The notes: generated by a model from the letters alone, not told the origin. A stretch of 64,000 bases of DNA from Nocardioides alpinus (GCF_900112035.1 NZ_FOKC01000008.1:124001-188000); one strand, 5' to 3'. Positions 27,937 to 37,185 are shown, counted from the stretch's first letter. Program-made: numbers and translations.

Positions 27937-28761
27937 ATGGGCAACCACCGAGCGGAGCGCGCTCCCCAGCGACGCACCTCGGCGACTGCAACTCCTGTGA
28001 ACGGCAAGCGACGCGCTTCGACGCCGCCCCGCCGTTCCCTCGTTCGCAGCCTGCCGTCACTGCCCCTCGTGGCAGGCGTAGCTGTGCTGGCCATCTCTGC
28101 CGGTGGTGCTGTCACCGCCTCGGGCGCAGGTCCGACCGCGCTGACCGCGGGGTCCTCCTTGGACGCCGCCGGGTCCATCGGCTCCGTTGCCGGGCAGGCG
28201 CTCTCGCGCCGCGGCGCGCTCGTCAGCCGTGACTCCACCCGTGACTCCGGCGAGGAGACCGACCCCGAGCTGGTCGCCCTGGCCGAGAAGCAGATGGCCG
28301 AGCGCGAGGCCAAGCTGGCCGAGATGCGCCGGGCCGCGGAGAAGCAGGCGGCGAAGATCAAGGAGAACAAGTGGGTTCTCCCCCTCGCCAGCTACCAGAT
28401 CACCGCGACCTTCGGCCAGTACGGCCTCTGGGCGAGCTATCACACCGGCCTGGACTTCAACGGCAACTCCGGTGACCCGATCCTGGCCGTCGCCAACGGC
28501 ACGGTCACCGAGACCGGCTACGACGGCGCCTACGGCAACAAGACCGTGGTCACGCTCGATGACGGCACCGAGATCTGGTACTGCCACCAGACGTCGATCT
28601 ACGTCTCCGTCGGCGACCGCGTCAACGGCAGCGAGGTCATCGGCACCGTCGGCGCCACCGGCAACGTGACCGGCTCCCACCTGCACCTCGAGGTCCGCCC
28701 CGGTGGTGGCGACCCGATCGACCCCTTCGGCGCCTTCGTCGACCACGGCATCGTCCCCTGA
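27937..28761 (+). CDS. Secreted M23 (LytM-type) peptidase
   Basis: A 274-residue exported peptidoglycan endopeptidase. A basic N terminus precedes an exported hydrophobic segment at about 34-63. A charged coiled coil (ELVALAEKQMAEREAKLAEMRRA, about 107-140) follows, then the LytM domain. Zinc ligands are in HTGLDF and HLHLEV, with a third His in WYCHQT. The full set suggests an active enzyme that cuts cell-wall cross-links. ATG 27937 lies 12 bp after GGTAACAA. The 144-bp leader contains TTGCAC and TACAGT boxes with a long 19-bp spacer, so the promoter is uncertain. A hairpin overlaps the stop codon. Confidence 0.93.
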   Translation: MGNHRAERAPQRRTSATATPVNGKRRASTPPRRSLVRSLPSLPLVAGVAVLAISAGGAVTASGAGPTALTAGSSLDAAGSIGSVAGQALSRRGALVSRDSTRDSGEETDPELVALAEKQMAEREAKLAEMRRAAEKQAAKIKENKWVLPLASYQITATFGQYGLWASYHTGLDFNGNSGDPILAVANGTVTETGYDGAYGNKTVVTLDDGTEIWYCHQTSIYVSVGDRVNGSEVIGTVGATGNVTGSHLHLEVRPGGGDPIDPFGAFVDHGIVP

Positions 28762-28794
28762 CCAAGACCGCGAAGCGGGCTTGGCAGTCAGGGG
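28755..28794 (+). terminator. Terminator hairpin overlapping the M23 peptidase stop
   Basis: CCAAGACCGC (28762-28771) pairs with GCGGGCTTGG (28775-28784), with one mismatch and a GAA loop. CCCCTGAC (28755-28762) and GTCAGGGG (28787-28794) extend the stem outwards across the stop codon. Confidence 0.75.
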
Positions 28795-28868
28795 AGATCG
28801 AGCAAGCCCCGCGGCTGAGGAACGAAGCCGGTGAGAGCGTGACGCCCAGCGGCCTTGGTTTCGACACG

Positions 28869-28973
28869 CTCGCTGCACTCGCTGCTCAACCAGCGGCGGC
28901 CTGCTCGCTGCACTCGCTGCTCAACCATCGGCGGCCTGCTCAACCAACGGCGGCCCGCTCGACCAGCGGCGGG
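28869..28973. repeat. Tandem repeat of a 35-bp unit between the M23 gene and pcrA
   Basis: Two 35-bp units, 28869-28903 and 28904-28938, start CTCGCTGCACTCGCTGCTCA and differ by one base. Two shortened units (28939-28957 and 28958-28973) keep only the CAACCA/GACCA-CGGCGG end. The array runs right up to the pcrA stop codon. It is preceded by GGTTTCGACACG, a phrase I associate with intergenic repeats in Nocardioides-type genomes. Confidence 0.88.
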
Positions 28974-31364
28974 CTAGAGCTTCTCGACGGGCGCGTAGCG
29001 CAGCAGCAGCCGCTTGACGCCGTCGGACCCGAAGTCGATCGAAGCCACGGACTTCTCCGCCACCCCGTCGACGGCCACGACCGTGCCCATGCCGAACGAG
29101 TCGTGCACGACCCGATCACCGGGTGAGAGGCTCGGGATCTCGCGCGCGGGCTTGGACTTGGCCGCGACGTCGGCGCGCATCGCGGCCGAGGAGAAGTTGC
29201 GCCGGCCGGCGTCGGTGGGGCTGCCCAGGCGCGCCGAGCCGCCGGTGTGGTCGGCTCTCCCCCAGCGCGTCTGCTCGGCGGCCGTACGACGCCAGTCGAC
29301 GAGGTCGACCGGGAGCTCGTCGAGGAACCGGCTGGCGGGGTTGTGGCTCGGCGCTCCCCACGCGGACCGGACGAGCGCGCGGGAGATGTAGAGGCGCTTC
29401 TCGGCGCGGGTGAGACCGACGTAGGCGAGCCGCCGCTCCTCCTCCAGCTCGGGCTGGTCGCCCAGGGAGCGCTGGTGGGGGAAGACGCCGTCCTCGAGGC
29501 CGGTGAGGAAGACCACCGGGAACTCCAGGCCCTTGGCCGTGTGGAGGGTCATGAGGGTGACGACGCCGGAGTCGTCGCCGTCAGGGGAGTCGGGGATCTG
29601 GTCGGCGTCGGCCACGAGGGCGACCCGCTCGAGGAAGTCACCGAGCCCGACCGAGACGGTGCCGGCCTCCACCTCGGCCGGGTCGGCGCTCGGCCCGGGC
29701 TGCGGGTCCTCCGCGAACTCGCGCGCGACCGCGACGAGCTCGGCGAGGTTCTCCACGCGGGTGGCGTCCTGCGGGTCCTCGCTGGCCTCGAGCTCGCCGA
29801 GGAGGCCGGAGCGCTCCAGCACCGACTCGAGGATGACGTCGGGCCGCTCGTCGGCCGCGACCATCGACTGGAGCTCCTGCACCATCGCGACGAAGGCCTC
29901 GATGTTCCTGAGGCTGCGGGTGGCGAGCCCGGGGGCCTCGGCCGCACGGCTCAGCGCCTCCCAGAACGTGGTCCGGTCACGGTCGGCCAACGCAGCGATG
30001 CAGGCCTCAGCGCGCTCGCCGATGCCGCGCTTGGGGGTGTTGAGCACCCGCCGCAGGGAGATCTCGTCGGCGGTGTTGACCAGCATCCGCAGGTAGGCCA
30101 GCGCGTCACGGACCTCCTTGCGCTCGTAGAAGCGCACCCCGCCGACGACCTTGTAGGGCTGGCCCGTGCGGATGAACACCTCCTCGAAGACCCGGGACTG
30201 GGCGTTGGTGCGGTAGAACACGGCGACGTCGGCGGGGCGTACGTCGCTCTCGTCGACGAGGCGGTCGATCTCCTGGCTGACGAAGCGGGCCTCGTCGTGC
30301 TCGTCGTCGGAGACGTAGCCGACGATCCGCTCCCCCGCGCCGGCGTCGGTCCACAGCCGCTTGGCCTTGCGGCTGCGGTTGTTGCCGATGACGGAGTTGG
30401 CGGCGGTGAGGATGGTCTGCGTGGAGCGGTAGTTCTGCTCCAGCAGGATCGTCGTGGCATCGGGGAAGTCCTGCTCGAAGTCCATGATGTTGCGGATGTC
30501 GGCGCCCCGGAAGGCATAGATCGACTGGTCGGCGTCGCCGACGACCATCAGCTCGCTCGGCTCGACGAGCTCGTGACCTGTCTCCTCCAACGACTGTCCG
30601 CACAGCTGCTGGATCAGGCTGTACTGGGCGTGGTTGGTGTCCTGGTACTCATCCACCAGCACGTGGCGGAACCGGCGGCGGTAGTTCTCGCGCACGTCGG
30701 GGAACGCCTGCAGGATGTGGACCGTCGTGGAGATCAGGTCGTCGAAGTCGAGGGCGTTGGCCTCGCGGAGGCGGCGCTGGTAGGCGGCGAAGGCCTTGGC
30801 GTAGGTCTCCTCGAAGGAGTTGCGCGCCTCCTTGGCCGCGTCCTCGGGGTCGCGCAGCTCGTTCTTCTGGTCGGAGACCCAGTGGAGGACGGCGTTGGGC
30901 TGGTACTTCTTCGGGTCGAGCTCGAGGTCGCGCAGCACCAGCGTCATCAGCCGCTTGGAGTCGGCGGCGTCGTAGATCGAGAAGTTGGACTTGAAGCCGA
31001 CCCGGTCGATCTCCTTGCGCAGGATCCGCACGCACGAGGAGTGGAAGGTCGAGACCCACATGATCTTCGCCCGGTTGCCGACGAGGTGCTGGACCCGCTC
31101 CTTCATCTCGGCCGCGGCCTTGTTGGTGAAGGTGATCGCCAGGATCGACCCGGGGTGCGCCTTGCGCTCGGAGATCAGCCACGCGATGCGACGGGTCAGC
31201 ACGCGGGTCTTGCCGGAGCCGGCACCGGCCACGACGAGCAGCGGGGCACCGGAGTGCGTCACCGCCGCGCGCTGGGGGTCGTTGAGACCCTCGAGGAGCG
31301 GGTGGTCGATCAGGCCCTGGTCGGAGGTGGCCTGATCGGGGGTGGCTGCATCGGAAGGACTCAT
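28974..31364 (-). CDS. pcrA: UvrD/PcrA-type DNA helicase
   Basis: A 796-residue superfamily 1A 3'-5' helicase for nucleotide excision repair and replication-conflict clearance. Motif I is AGAGSGKT (about residues 46-53), motif Ia TFTNKAAAEM, motif II DEYQDTN, motif III VVGDADQSIYAFRGAD and motif IV QNYRST. The C-terminal half carries LMTLHTAKGLEFP and the VGLTRAEKRLYI segment. The last 50 residues (VVHDSFGMGTVVAVDG) form the small beta domain that contacts RNA polymerase in PcrA. It starts at ATG 31364. The next gene upstream begins after a short GGGC-rich spacer with imperfect CGACCGGGC/GATCGGGC repeats. Confidence 0.97.
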   Translation of the reverse strand: MSPSDAATPDQATSDQGLIDHPLLEGLNDPQRAAVTHSGAPLLVVAGAGSGKTRVLTRRIAWLISERKAHPGSILAITFTNKAAAEMKERVQHLVGNRAKIMWVSTFHSSCVRILRKEIDRVGFKSNFSIYDAADSKRLMTLVLRDLELDPKKYQPNAVLHWVSDQKNELRDPEDAAKEARNSFEETYAKAFAAYQRRLREANALDFDDLISTTVHILQAFPDVRENYRRRFRHVLVDEYQDTNHAQYSLIQQLCGQSLEETGHELVEPSELMVVGDADQSIYAFRGADIRNIMDFEQDFPDATTILLEQNYRSTQTILTAANSVIGNNRSRKAKRLWTDAGAGERIVGYVSDDEHDEARFVSQEIDRLVDESDVRPADVAVFYRTNAQSRVFEEVFIRTGQPYKVVGGVRFYERKEVRDALAYLRMLVNTADEISLRRVLNTPKRGIGERAEACIAALADRDRTTFWEALSRAAEAPGLATRSLRNIEAFVAMVQELQSMVAADERPDVILESVLERSGLLGELEASEDPQDATRVENLAELVAVAREFAEDPQPGPSADPAEVEAGTVSVGLGDFLERVALVADADQIPDSPDGDDSGVVTLMTLHTAKGLEFPVVFLTGLEDGVFPHQRSLGDQPELEEERRLAYVGLTRAEKRLYISRALVRSAWGAPSHNPASRFLDELPVDLVDWRRTAAEQTRWGRADHTGGSARLGSPTDAGRRNFSSAAMRADVAAKSKPAREIPSLSPGDRVVHDSFGMGTVVAVDGVAEKSVASIDFGSDGVKRLLLRYAPVEKL

Positions 31365-31457
31365 GACCGACCCAGCCTATGCGGGAGGTGGGACAGCCGC
31401 CGACCGGGCTCGAGCCCCGGATCGGGCCCACGACCGGGCCCGCGATCGGGCGCTGGA

Positions 31458-31811
31458 TCAGGCGTGCACGGGCGACCAGAAGACGGCCACGGCGATGTTG
31501 GCGACCGTCAGCGCGAGCAGGCCGAAGTAGAGCCCCTGCGGGATGGCCGGCTTGCGCACGTTGACCATCACGAGGACGAGGATGACCAGCCCGACGGCGA
31601 ACTTCACGCCGATCTTGGCGTGGTCGGGAGAGCCGAGGCTCTCGAGCACCCCGACGAGGAGCAGACCGGCGAGGAACGCCGTACCGATGCCGTCACGCAT
31701 CAGCGGGTTGACGACCTTGGTCTCCTCCCGCACCTGCACCAGGAGGCCGCCGAGCAGCGCCGCGTAGCCGAGGATGTGCACGAACAGCAGCGCCAGCCGC
31801 AGGGTCTCCAT
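31458..31811 (-). CDS. Small membrane protein (117 residues, four helices)
   Basis: A hydrophobic protein with about four membrane helices (LRLALLFVHILGYAALLGGLL, FLAGLLLVGVLESLG, FAVGLVILVLVMVNVR and YFGLLALTVANIAVAVFW). The family is common in actinobacteria, usually annotated as a hypothetical membrane protein, and I cannot name a function. ATG 31811 was preferred to one 9 bp upstream because relatives tend to start METLRLAL-like, though the ribosome-binding site (AGGGTG) is modest. It follows the UspA gene on the same strand at 36 bp. Confidence 0.8.
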   Translation of the reverse strand: METLRLALLFVHILGYAALLGGLLVQVREETKVVNPLMRDGIGTAFLAGLLLVGVLESLGSPDHAKIGVKFAVGLVILVLVMVNVRKPAIPQGLYFGLLALTVANIAVAVFWSPVHA

Positions 31812-31847
31812 GCGCCACACCCTAGCCAGCGTGCGACGCCGGCCGGG

Positions 31848-32297
31848 TCACCGCTTCTTGCGCGGCGCGGGGCGTACGACGAGCACCGGGCACGGCGCGT
31901 AGTGCTGCACGCGCTGGGCGGTGCTCCCCACGAGCACGCTGTCGCTCAGCCCGCGCCCACCGGCGGCGACCACGACCAGGCCGGCGTCGTACTGCTGGGC
32001 CGCCTTGATGATCTCGTTGGCCGCCGACCCGCTGCGCACGCGCTTGTTGACCTTGGGACCCCACCCGTCGAACACCGCGGCGATCGTGGCGACCGCGCTG
32101 TCGGCGGCGTCTCGGAACGAACCGGACGACGGCCACTTGCTGTCCGAGGTGTCGTCGGCGAAGGCGACGGAGGCCAGCGGGCGGATCACCGCCACGACCG
32201 AGATCTCGGTGATCTTGGTCGGGTCGGCGAACGACTTGAGGTGCTTGGCGGCTGCCAGCGACTGCTTCGAGCCGTCCGTGGCGACGATGACGTGCAT
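31848..32297 (-). CDS. Universal stress protein (UspA-like)
   Basis: A single-domain 149-residue UspA protein starting MHVIVATDGSKQSLAA. The nucleotide-binding loop is present late in the protein (AAGGRGLSDSVLVGSTAQRV, with the G-x2-G-type turn and final GS), so ATP binding is likely. The C terminus is basic (RPAPRKKR). It starts one base after the APC transporter stop. In many bacteria UspA domains accompany APC-type permeases, so a regulatory link to that transporter is plausible but not shown. Confidence 0.93.
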   Translation of the reverse strand: MHVIVATDGSKQSLAAAKHLKSFADPTKITEISVVAVIRPLASVAFADDTSDSKWPSSGSFRDAADSAVATIAAVFDGWGPKVNKRVRSGSAANEIIKAAQQYDAGLVVVAAGGRGLSDSVLVGSTAQRVQHYAPCPVLVVRPAPRKKR

Positions 32298-32298
32298 G

Positions 32299-33720
32299 TC
32301 AGACCTCCTTCAGGTCGGGCGTCTGGGAGCCCGTGCCGCGGCTGCCGAAGAAGTACTCGGCGAGGAACAGGACCAGGCCGACACCGAGCAGGCCGGCGCA
32401 CCAGATCAGGGAGTGCGGGTCGTCGTAGATGGTGAAGTAGAGGATCGCGAGGTTGCCCACCAGGCCGACGAACAGCAGCGGGGTGTTGGCGCGGAAGAAG
32501 GGCTGGTCCTCGTCCTGCCCGCGCAGCTTCAGGCAGGCCACGATCACGATCGCGTAGATCGCCAGCAGCAGCACGACGGTGACGGTGGCGAGGCGGCCGA
32601 CCAGGTCGATGCCGCCCCCGGCCTCGGTGACGAGCGTGCCGATCACGAGCAGCGACCCGACGACGATCCCGGAGAAGATCAGGCCGACCCACGGGCTGCG
32701 TCGGACCGGGTGGATCTTGGCGAAGATGCCGGGGACGACGTCCTCGCGAGCCATGCCGTAGAGCACACGCGGCTGCGTCACGATGGTGACGAGCGTGGTG
32801 TTGGTGATCGCGATCAGCGCGATGATCGAGAACAACGTGGTCATGAAGTCGGTCGAGAACGGCAGGATGCCCTGCTTGACGACCTCGAGGAGCGCGGCGT
32901 CGGAGCTGGCCAGCGTCTCGACGGGCACGGTCAGCGCGGCGGCCATCGACACGAGCACGTAGACCAGGCCGGCCACGACCATGCCGCCGACGAGCGAGCG
33001 CGGGAAGGCCTTGTAGGGGTCGATGGTCTCCTCGGCGACGTTGGCGGTGTTCTCGAAGCCGGTCATCGCGAAGAAGGAGAACGAGATGCCGGCGAGGACG
33101 GCGAGGGCGGGGCTGCCGTAGTCACCGCTCGTGTCGATCTGGGTGAGCACCCCGAAGTCGGCGTCGCCGTTGGAGATGTGGACGATGCCGATGATCAGCA
33201 CGATGGCCAGGCCCGCGACCTCGACGAAGGTCATCAGCATGTTCATCCACACCGACTCGGTGATGCCGATGAAGTTGACGACCACGAGCAGCGCGACGAA
33301 CACCAGCGACACCAGCAGCGCCGGCGGACCGGACCAGAGCGTGTCGAAGTAGGACGCGAAGCCGACCGCCAGCGACCCCGACGCCGCCATGCTGGCCGCC
33401 AGGAACGACACCGTGACGAGGAAGGTCAGCGGGCGGTTGCCGAACGCCTTGTTGACGTACAGCGAGGCGCCGGCCGCCTGGGGGTACTTCGTCACCAGCT
33501 CGGCGTAGGCCGCACCGGTGATCGCCGCGACCGTCACGCCGAGCGCGAAGGCGATCCAGAACGCGCCGCCGACCGCTGCGGCGACCAGTCCGATGAGGAC
33601 GTAGATGCCCGATCCGAGGACGTCTCCGAGCGTGTAGAAGAAGAGGAGGCGACCGGTGATGGAGCGCTTGAGCTCGCTGTCCTGCTCGTCCGGCCGAGGG
33701 ACGGTGGCGGTGTCTGGCAT
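32299..33720 (-). CDS. APC-family amino acid permease
   Basis: A 473-residue, 12-helix amino acid/polyamine/organocation transporter. The first helix has the family's GDVLGSGIYVLIG, which forms the substrate-binding break. The segments GAAYAELVTKYPQAAGASLYV and GFENTANVAEETIDPYKAFPRSL are characteristic of helices 3 and 6-7. The substrate is probably an amino acid. ATG 33720 was chosen because a TTGACA box (33750-33755, minus strand) lies upstream with a 17-bp spacer to TGGGGT. That would place the transcript start at the ATG and cut off the earlier ATG at 33759. The UspA gene follows after one base. Confidence 0.94.
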   Translation of the reverse strand: MPDTATVPRPDEQDSELKRSITGRLLFFYTLGDVLGSGIYVLIGLVAAAVGGAFWIAFALGVTVAAITGAAYAELVTKYPQAAGASLYVNKAFGNRPLTFLVTVSFLAASMAASGSLAVGFASYFDTLWSGPPALLVSLVFVALLVVVNFIGITESVWMNMLMTFVEVAGLAIVLIIGIVHISNGDADFGVLTQIDTSGDYGSPALAVLAGISFSFFAMTGFENTANVAEETIDPYKAFPRSLVGGMVVAGLVYVLVSMAAALTVPVETLASSDAALLEVVKQGILPFSTDFMTTLFSIIALIAITNTTLVTIVTQPRVLYGMAREDVVPGIFAKIHPVRRSPWVGLIFSGIVVGSLLVIGTLVTEAGGGIDLVGRLATVTVVLLLAIYAIVIVACLKLRGQDEDQPFFRANTPLLFVGLVGNLAILYFTIYDDPHSLIWCAGLLGVGLVLFLAEYFFGSRGTGSQTPDLKEV

Positions 33721-33787
33721 GCACAGACCCCACCCTCTTGGCGGGGTGTTGTCAATCATCGCCCACCCCCACGGAGGGATCCCGCGC

Positions 33788-34456
33788 CTAGAGGAGGCGT
33801 CGGTCCGAGGCCCACTTCGTCAGCTCGTGACGACTGGAGAGCTGGAGCTTGCGCAGCACCGACGACATGTGGGTCTCCACGGTCTTCACGGAGATGAAGA
33901 GCTCCTTGGCGACCTCCTTGTAGGCGTAGCCGCGGGCGATCAGGCGCATCACCTCGCGCTCGCGCTCGGTGAGCCGGTCGAGGTCCTCGTCGACCGCGGC
34001 GACGTCGATCGACCCGGCGAAGGCGTCCAGCACGAACCCGGCGAGGCGCGGCGAGAAGACGGCGTCCCCCCCGGCCACCCGGGTGATCGCATCGACCAGC
34101 TCGGGGCCGGTGATGGTCTTGGTGACGTAGCCGCGCGCCCCGCCGCGGATGGTCCCGATGACGTCCTCGGCGGCGTCGGAGACCGACAGCGCGAGGTAGA
34201 GGGTGTCGGGCGACGGCTGGCGGCGCATCACCTCGACCCCGCCGCCACCGGGCAGGTGCACGTCGAGCAGCACCACCTGGGGACGGAGATCGCGGACGAC
34301 CGCGATCGCGGCGTCGGCGTCGGCGGCCTCGCCGACGACCTCGACCAGCCCGGCGCCGGTGGTGGCCAGCTCACCCCGGACACCGGCCCTGAACATCGCG
34401 TGGTCGTCCACCAGGACGACGCGCACGGGCGCCCGGTCTGCGCTGGGCTGGGTCAT
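33788..34456 (-). CDS. LuxR-family (NarL-type) response regulator
   Basis: A 222-residue two-component regulator. The receiver domain has the acidic pair in VLVDDHAMFRAGVR, the phosphorylated Asp at residue 65 (VVLLDVHLPG) and a Lys in YVTKTI. The LuxR-type helix-turn-helix occupies about residues 157-222 (LTEREREVMRLIARGYAYKEVAKEL, VKTVETHMSSVLRKL). Its ATG overlaps the stop of the upstream histidine kinase by 4 bp, so the two are a translationally coupled pair. The likely target is the divergent PspC gene and its own operon, through the palindromic region at 35802-35854. Confidence 0.95.
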   Translation of the reverse strand: MTQPSADRAPVRVVLVDDHAMFRAGVRGELATTGAGLVEVVGEAADADAAIAVVRDLRPQVVLLDVHLPGGGGVEVMRRQPSPDTLYLALSVSDAAEDVIGTIRGGARGYVTKTITGPELVDAITRVAGGDAVFSPRLAGFVLDAFAGSIDVAAVDEDLDRLTEREREVMRLIARGYAYKEVAKELFISVKTVETHMSSVLRKLQLSSRHELTKWASDRRLL

Positions 34457-35742
34457 CGGTTCTCCTCGTCGGGGGCATGGGGCGTGCGGGGCATGTGCAG
34501 GCGGACCTCGGTGCCCTCGTCGGGAGCAGAGCGTACGTCCGCCCGGCCGCCGTGCCGGGCCATCCGGTCCACGATGCTGCTGCGGACGCCCTGCCGGTCG
34601 CCGGCGACCGCCGCGACGTCGAAGCCCGCGCCGCGGTCGCGGACGAAGACGTCGACGGCGCCGGCAGATGTCTCGGCGAAGACGTCGGCGCGCTGGGTGC
34701 CGGCGTGCTTGGCGACGTTGACGACGGCCTCGCGGGCTGCGTGAACGACGGGGCGCAGCTCCTCGTCGAGGGGACAGTCACCGACGGTGACGACGTCCAC
34801 GACGACGTTGTGCTGGGACTCCACGTCGGCGGCCATCTCCTTGAGGGCACCGGCCAGCGTGGTGGCGTCCGAGGTCTCCGCCTCGAACAACCACTGGCGC
34901 AGGTCGCGCTCCTGCGACCGGGCGAGGCGGGCGACGGTGGTGGCGTCGTGGGCGTTCTTCTGGATCAGGGCGAGGGTCTGGAGCACCGAGTCGTGGAGGT
35001 GCGCGGCCATGTCGGCGCGCTCCTGGGTGCGGACCCGCTCGGCGCGCTCGGCGCCGAGGTCGTTGATCAGGCGCACCGCCCAGGGTCCGACGACGATCGC
35101 GAGGCCGACCAGGCCGAGCAGCCCGGCAACCAGCACCGGCACCGCGAAGGTCGCCTGACCGGCGGCCACGGCGAAGACGATCAGGGCGGTGACGACGAGG
35201 CCGAGGCCCGCCGCGATGCGGGCGTACGCCGCCCAGCCGCCACTGCCGAAGACCGCGCGGAACGGGTCGATGCGGCCCGAGGAGTCGATCCAGCGCTCGC
35301 GCTGCGCCTCGTCGGCCTGGCGCCACAGCAGGGCGATGCCGGCGATGCCGAGCACGACCGGCCAGAAGAGCGCGCCCTGCCCGAAGATCCCCTCGAAGCC
35401 GAGCACGACACCGAAGAGCAGCGCGCCGATCGCGATCGCCGGACCGGCATCACGCAACCGCGACCGGCGACCGGGACGCTTGCCGGTGCGGGTGGCGCTC
35501 TCCAGACCGGGGGCGCTGACCTCGAAGCCCTGGTCGGCGGGCAGGAAGACCCACAACCCGGCGTAGAGCATCAGCCCGAAGCCACCGAGGAAGCCGGTGG
35601 CCACGAAGAAGCACCTCACCCACAGCACCGGCACCGCCAGGTGCGCAGCCAGACCGGCCGCGACGCCCCCGACGATCGGGGAGGTGGTGTCGCGGTAGGC
35701 GCGGCGCGACTGCCCGGCGCGCGGAGGGAGTGTCTGGGTCAT
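34453..35742 (-). CDS. PspC-domain sensor histidine kinase
   Basis: A 429-residue membrane kinase. Residues about 14-68 are a PspC domain (SPIVGGVAAGLAAHLAVPVLWVRC..., then a helix), which replaces the usual outer sensor. About four more helices follow (residues 101-223). The dimerisation part has ERADMAAHLHDSVLQTLALIQ, with the phospho-acceptor His at residue 250 (HisKA_3 type). The ATPase part has REAVVNVAKHAG (N box) and VRDRGAGFD (G1 box). ATG 35742 was chosen by the ribosome-binding context and family starts. PspC fused to a kinase suggests sensing of membrane stress, by analogy with phage-shock and Lia systems. Confidence 0.93.
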   Translation of the reverse strand: MTQTLPPRAGQSRRAYRDTTSPIVGGVAAGLAAHLAVPVLWVRCFFVATGFLGGFGLMLYAGLWVFLPADQGFEVSAPGLESATRTGKRPGRRSRLRDAGPAIAIGALLFGVVLGFEGIFGQGALFWPVVLGIAGIALLWRQADEAQRERWIDSSGRIDPFRAVFGSGGWAAYARIAAGLGLVVTALIVFAVAAGQATFAVPVLVAGLLGLVGLAIVVGPWAVRLINDLGAERAERVRTQERADMAAHLHDSVLQTLALIQKNAHDATTVARLARSQERDLRQWLFEAETSDATTLAGALKEMAADVESQHNVVVDVVTVGDCPLDEELRPVVHAAREAVVNVAKHAGTQRADVFAETSAGAVDVFVRDRGAGFDVAAVAGDRQGVRSSIVDRMARHGGRADVRSAPDEGTEVRLHMPRTPHAPDEENR

Positions 35743-35801
35743 CGTGTCTCCATCGTCGCAGGCACGCACGTGCGCGACCATGAGGACTGACCCCGAGCCG
35801 A

Positions 35802-35854
35802 CCCTGAGTCGGCCCCCGGTGCGAGCACCGCGGACCGGGGGTCACGAATCAGGG
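35802..35854. promoter_or_regulatory. Nested inverted repeats between the kinase and PspC genes
   Basis: CCCTGA (35802-35807) pairs with TCAGGG (35849-35854). Inside it, CCCCCGGT (35813-35820) pairs with ACCGGGGG (35834-35841). GGTGC-GA-GCACC sits at the centre left. It lies in the 157-bp divergent promoter region, where the coupled response regulator could bind. Confidence 0.55.
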
Positions 35855-35899
35855 CTGTCCCCGATGGTGCAGGCCGCCCCCGCCGACGAGAGTGGAGCC

Positions 35900-37174
35900 A
35901 TGGACAACCCCAGCCCCACCCCTCCAGGATCCGGCACCGGACCCGGCAGCGCCGCCGGCACGGACGAGCAGCCCACGCCACCCGCGCCGTCGGCCGGACC
36001 CCGCGTCAGCCGTGACGAGATGAAGGACCTCGGCCGCCTGCGCCGCAGCGTCACCAACCGCCACATCGCGGGGGTCGCCGGTGGCATCGCCCGCCACCTC
36101 GACGTGGACCCGATCATCGTCCGCGTGACGCTGGTCGTCGCCACCTTCTTCGGGGGCGCCGGGCTGCTCGCCTACGTCGGCGCCTGGATCCTCGTCCCCG
36201 AGGAGGGCACCGACGACCAGCCGCTCGGCCTCGACCAGCGCAGCCGCTCCCTCGCCCTCGCCGGGGTCGGCGTGCTCGCCGTCCTGTGCGCCGTCGGCGA
36301 CTGGGCGGGAGCGTTCTGGTTCCCGTGGCCGCTGGCGATCGTGGCCGCGATCGCGGTGTGGTTCCTCAACCGCAAGGAGAGGCCGACCCCCACGAGCGGC
36401 TACGGCTTCGACCAGGCGACGGTCACCGGCGACGCCGCGGCCGGCGCGACGGCGTACGCACCCGCGACGTCCGGCACGACCTACGACCAGGCCTACGCCC
36501 CGGCCTACGGTCCGACCGACGCACCCGGCCAGTGGGGGCAGTACGCCCCCGTGCCCCGCACCCCGCGCAACCCGCGTCGACGTGGACCGATCCTCTTCTT
36601 CTTCACGCTCGCGCTCGTCGCGCTGGCCGAGGGCGTCCTCGGCGTGGCCGACCTGGCCGGCGTCGGCGTCGCCGACAGCGCCTACCCCGCGCTGGCCCTC
36701 GGCATCATCGCGGTGATGCTCATCGTCGGGTCGTTCTGGGGACGGGCCGGCGGCCTGATCGCCCTCGGCGTGGTCGCCGCACTGGCGACCGCCGCAGCGA
36801 CGCTCGGCAGCTCCTTCCCCGACGACCGCTTCGACTACGCCCCCACGAGCGCCGTGCAGGTCGAGGACACCTACGACTTCGACGGCGGTGAGCTCACCCT
36901 CGACCTCTCGAACATTTCGGACGTCGATGCCCTCGACGGCCGCGACATCACCATCGACGGGGTCGGCGGACGCGTCGAGGTGATCGTGCCCGACGGCATG
37001 GACGTCTCCGTCGAGACGCAGGTCGTGGCCGGCGACAGCCGGGTCTTCAACCAGCGCGAGGGCGGCTTCGACGTCGCCCTCGACCACTTCCGGGACGGCG
37101 GGGACGAGGTCCCCGACATGTCCCTCACCATCGACCTGGTCGCCGGCGAGATCATCGTCCGCGAAGCGGCCTGA
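35900..37174 (+). CDS. PspC-domain membrane protein
   Basis: A 424-residue protein. A Pro/Gly-rich cytoplasmic tail (1-45) precedes a PspC domain at about 50-105 (RLRRSVTNRHIAGVAGGIARHLDVDPIIVRVTL). Several helices follow, then a Tyr/Ala-rich linker, then a second helix group. The C-terminal 110 residues resemble a cell-wall-active antibiotics response (LiaF-like) beta domain (LTLDLSNISDVDALDGRDITIDG, VEVIVPDGMDVSVE). ATG 35900 has GGAG 3 bp upstream. Divergent from the PspC-kinase operon. The three proteins look like a membrane-stress module in which this one could restrain or inform the kinase, as LiaF does with LiaS. Confidence 0.9.
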   Translation: MDNPSPTPPGSGTGPGSAAGTDEQPTPPAPSAGPRVSRDEMKDLGRLRRSVTNRHIAGVAGGIARHLDVDPIIVRVTLVVATFFGGAGLLAYVGAWILVPEEGTDDQPLGLDQRSRSLALAGVGVLAVLCAVGDWAGAFWFPWPLAIVAAIAVWFLNRKERPTPTSGYGFDQATVTGDAAAGATAYAPATSGTTYDQAYAPAYGPTDAPGQWGQYAPVPRTPRNPRRRGPILFFFTLALVALAEGVLGVADLAGVGVADSAYPALALGIIAVMLIVGSFWGRAGGLIALGVVAALATAAATLGSSFPDDRFDYAPTSAVQVEDTYDFDGGELTLDLSNISDVDALDGRDITIDGVGGRVEVIVPDGMDVSVETQVVAGDSRVFNQREGGFDVALDHFRDGGDEVPDMSLTIDLVAGEIIVREAA

Positions 37175-37185
37175 GGAGCCTGACC

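Noticed and set aside
28869..28973. The 35-bp repeats as a CRISPR array
   Set aside because: Units are directly adjacent with no spacers, shorten stepwise, and no cas genes are nearby.
29247..32435. A 1062-codon plus-strand frame across pcrA
   Set aside because: Antisense to the helicase with an obvious mirror of its codon pattern; no recognisable protein family.
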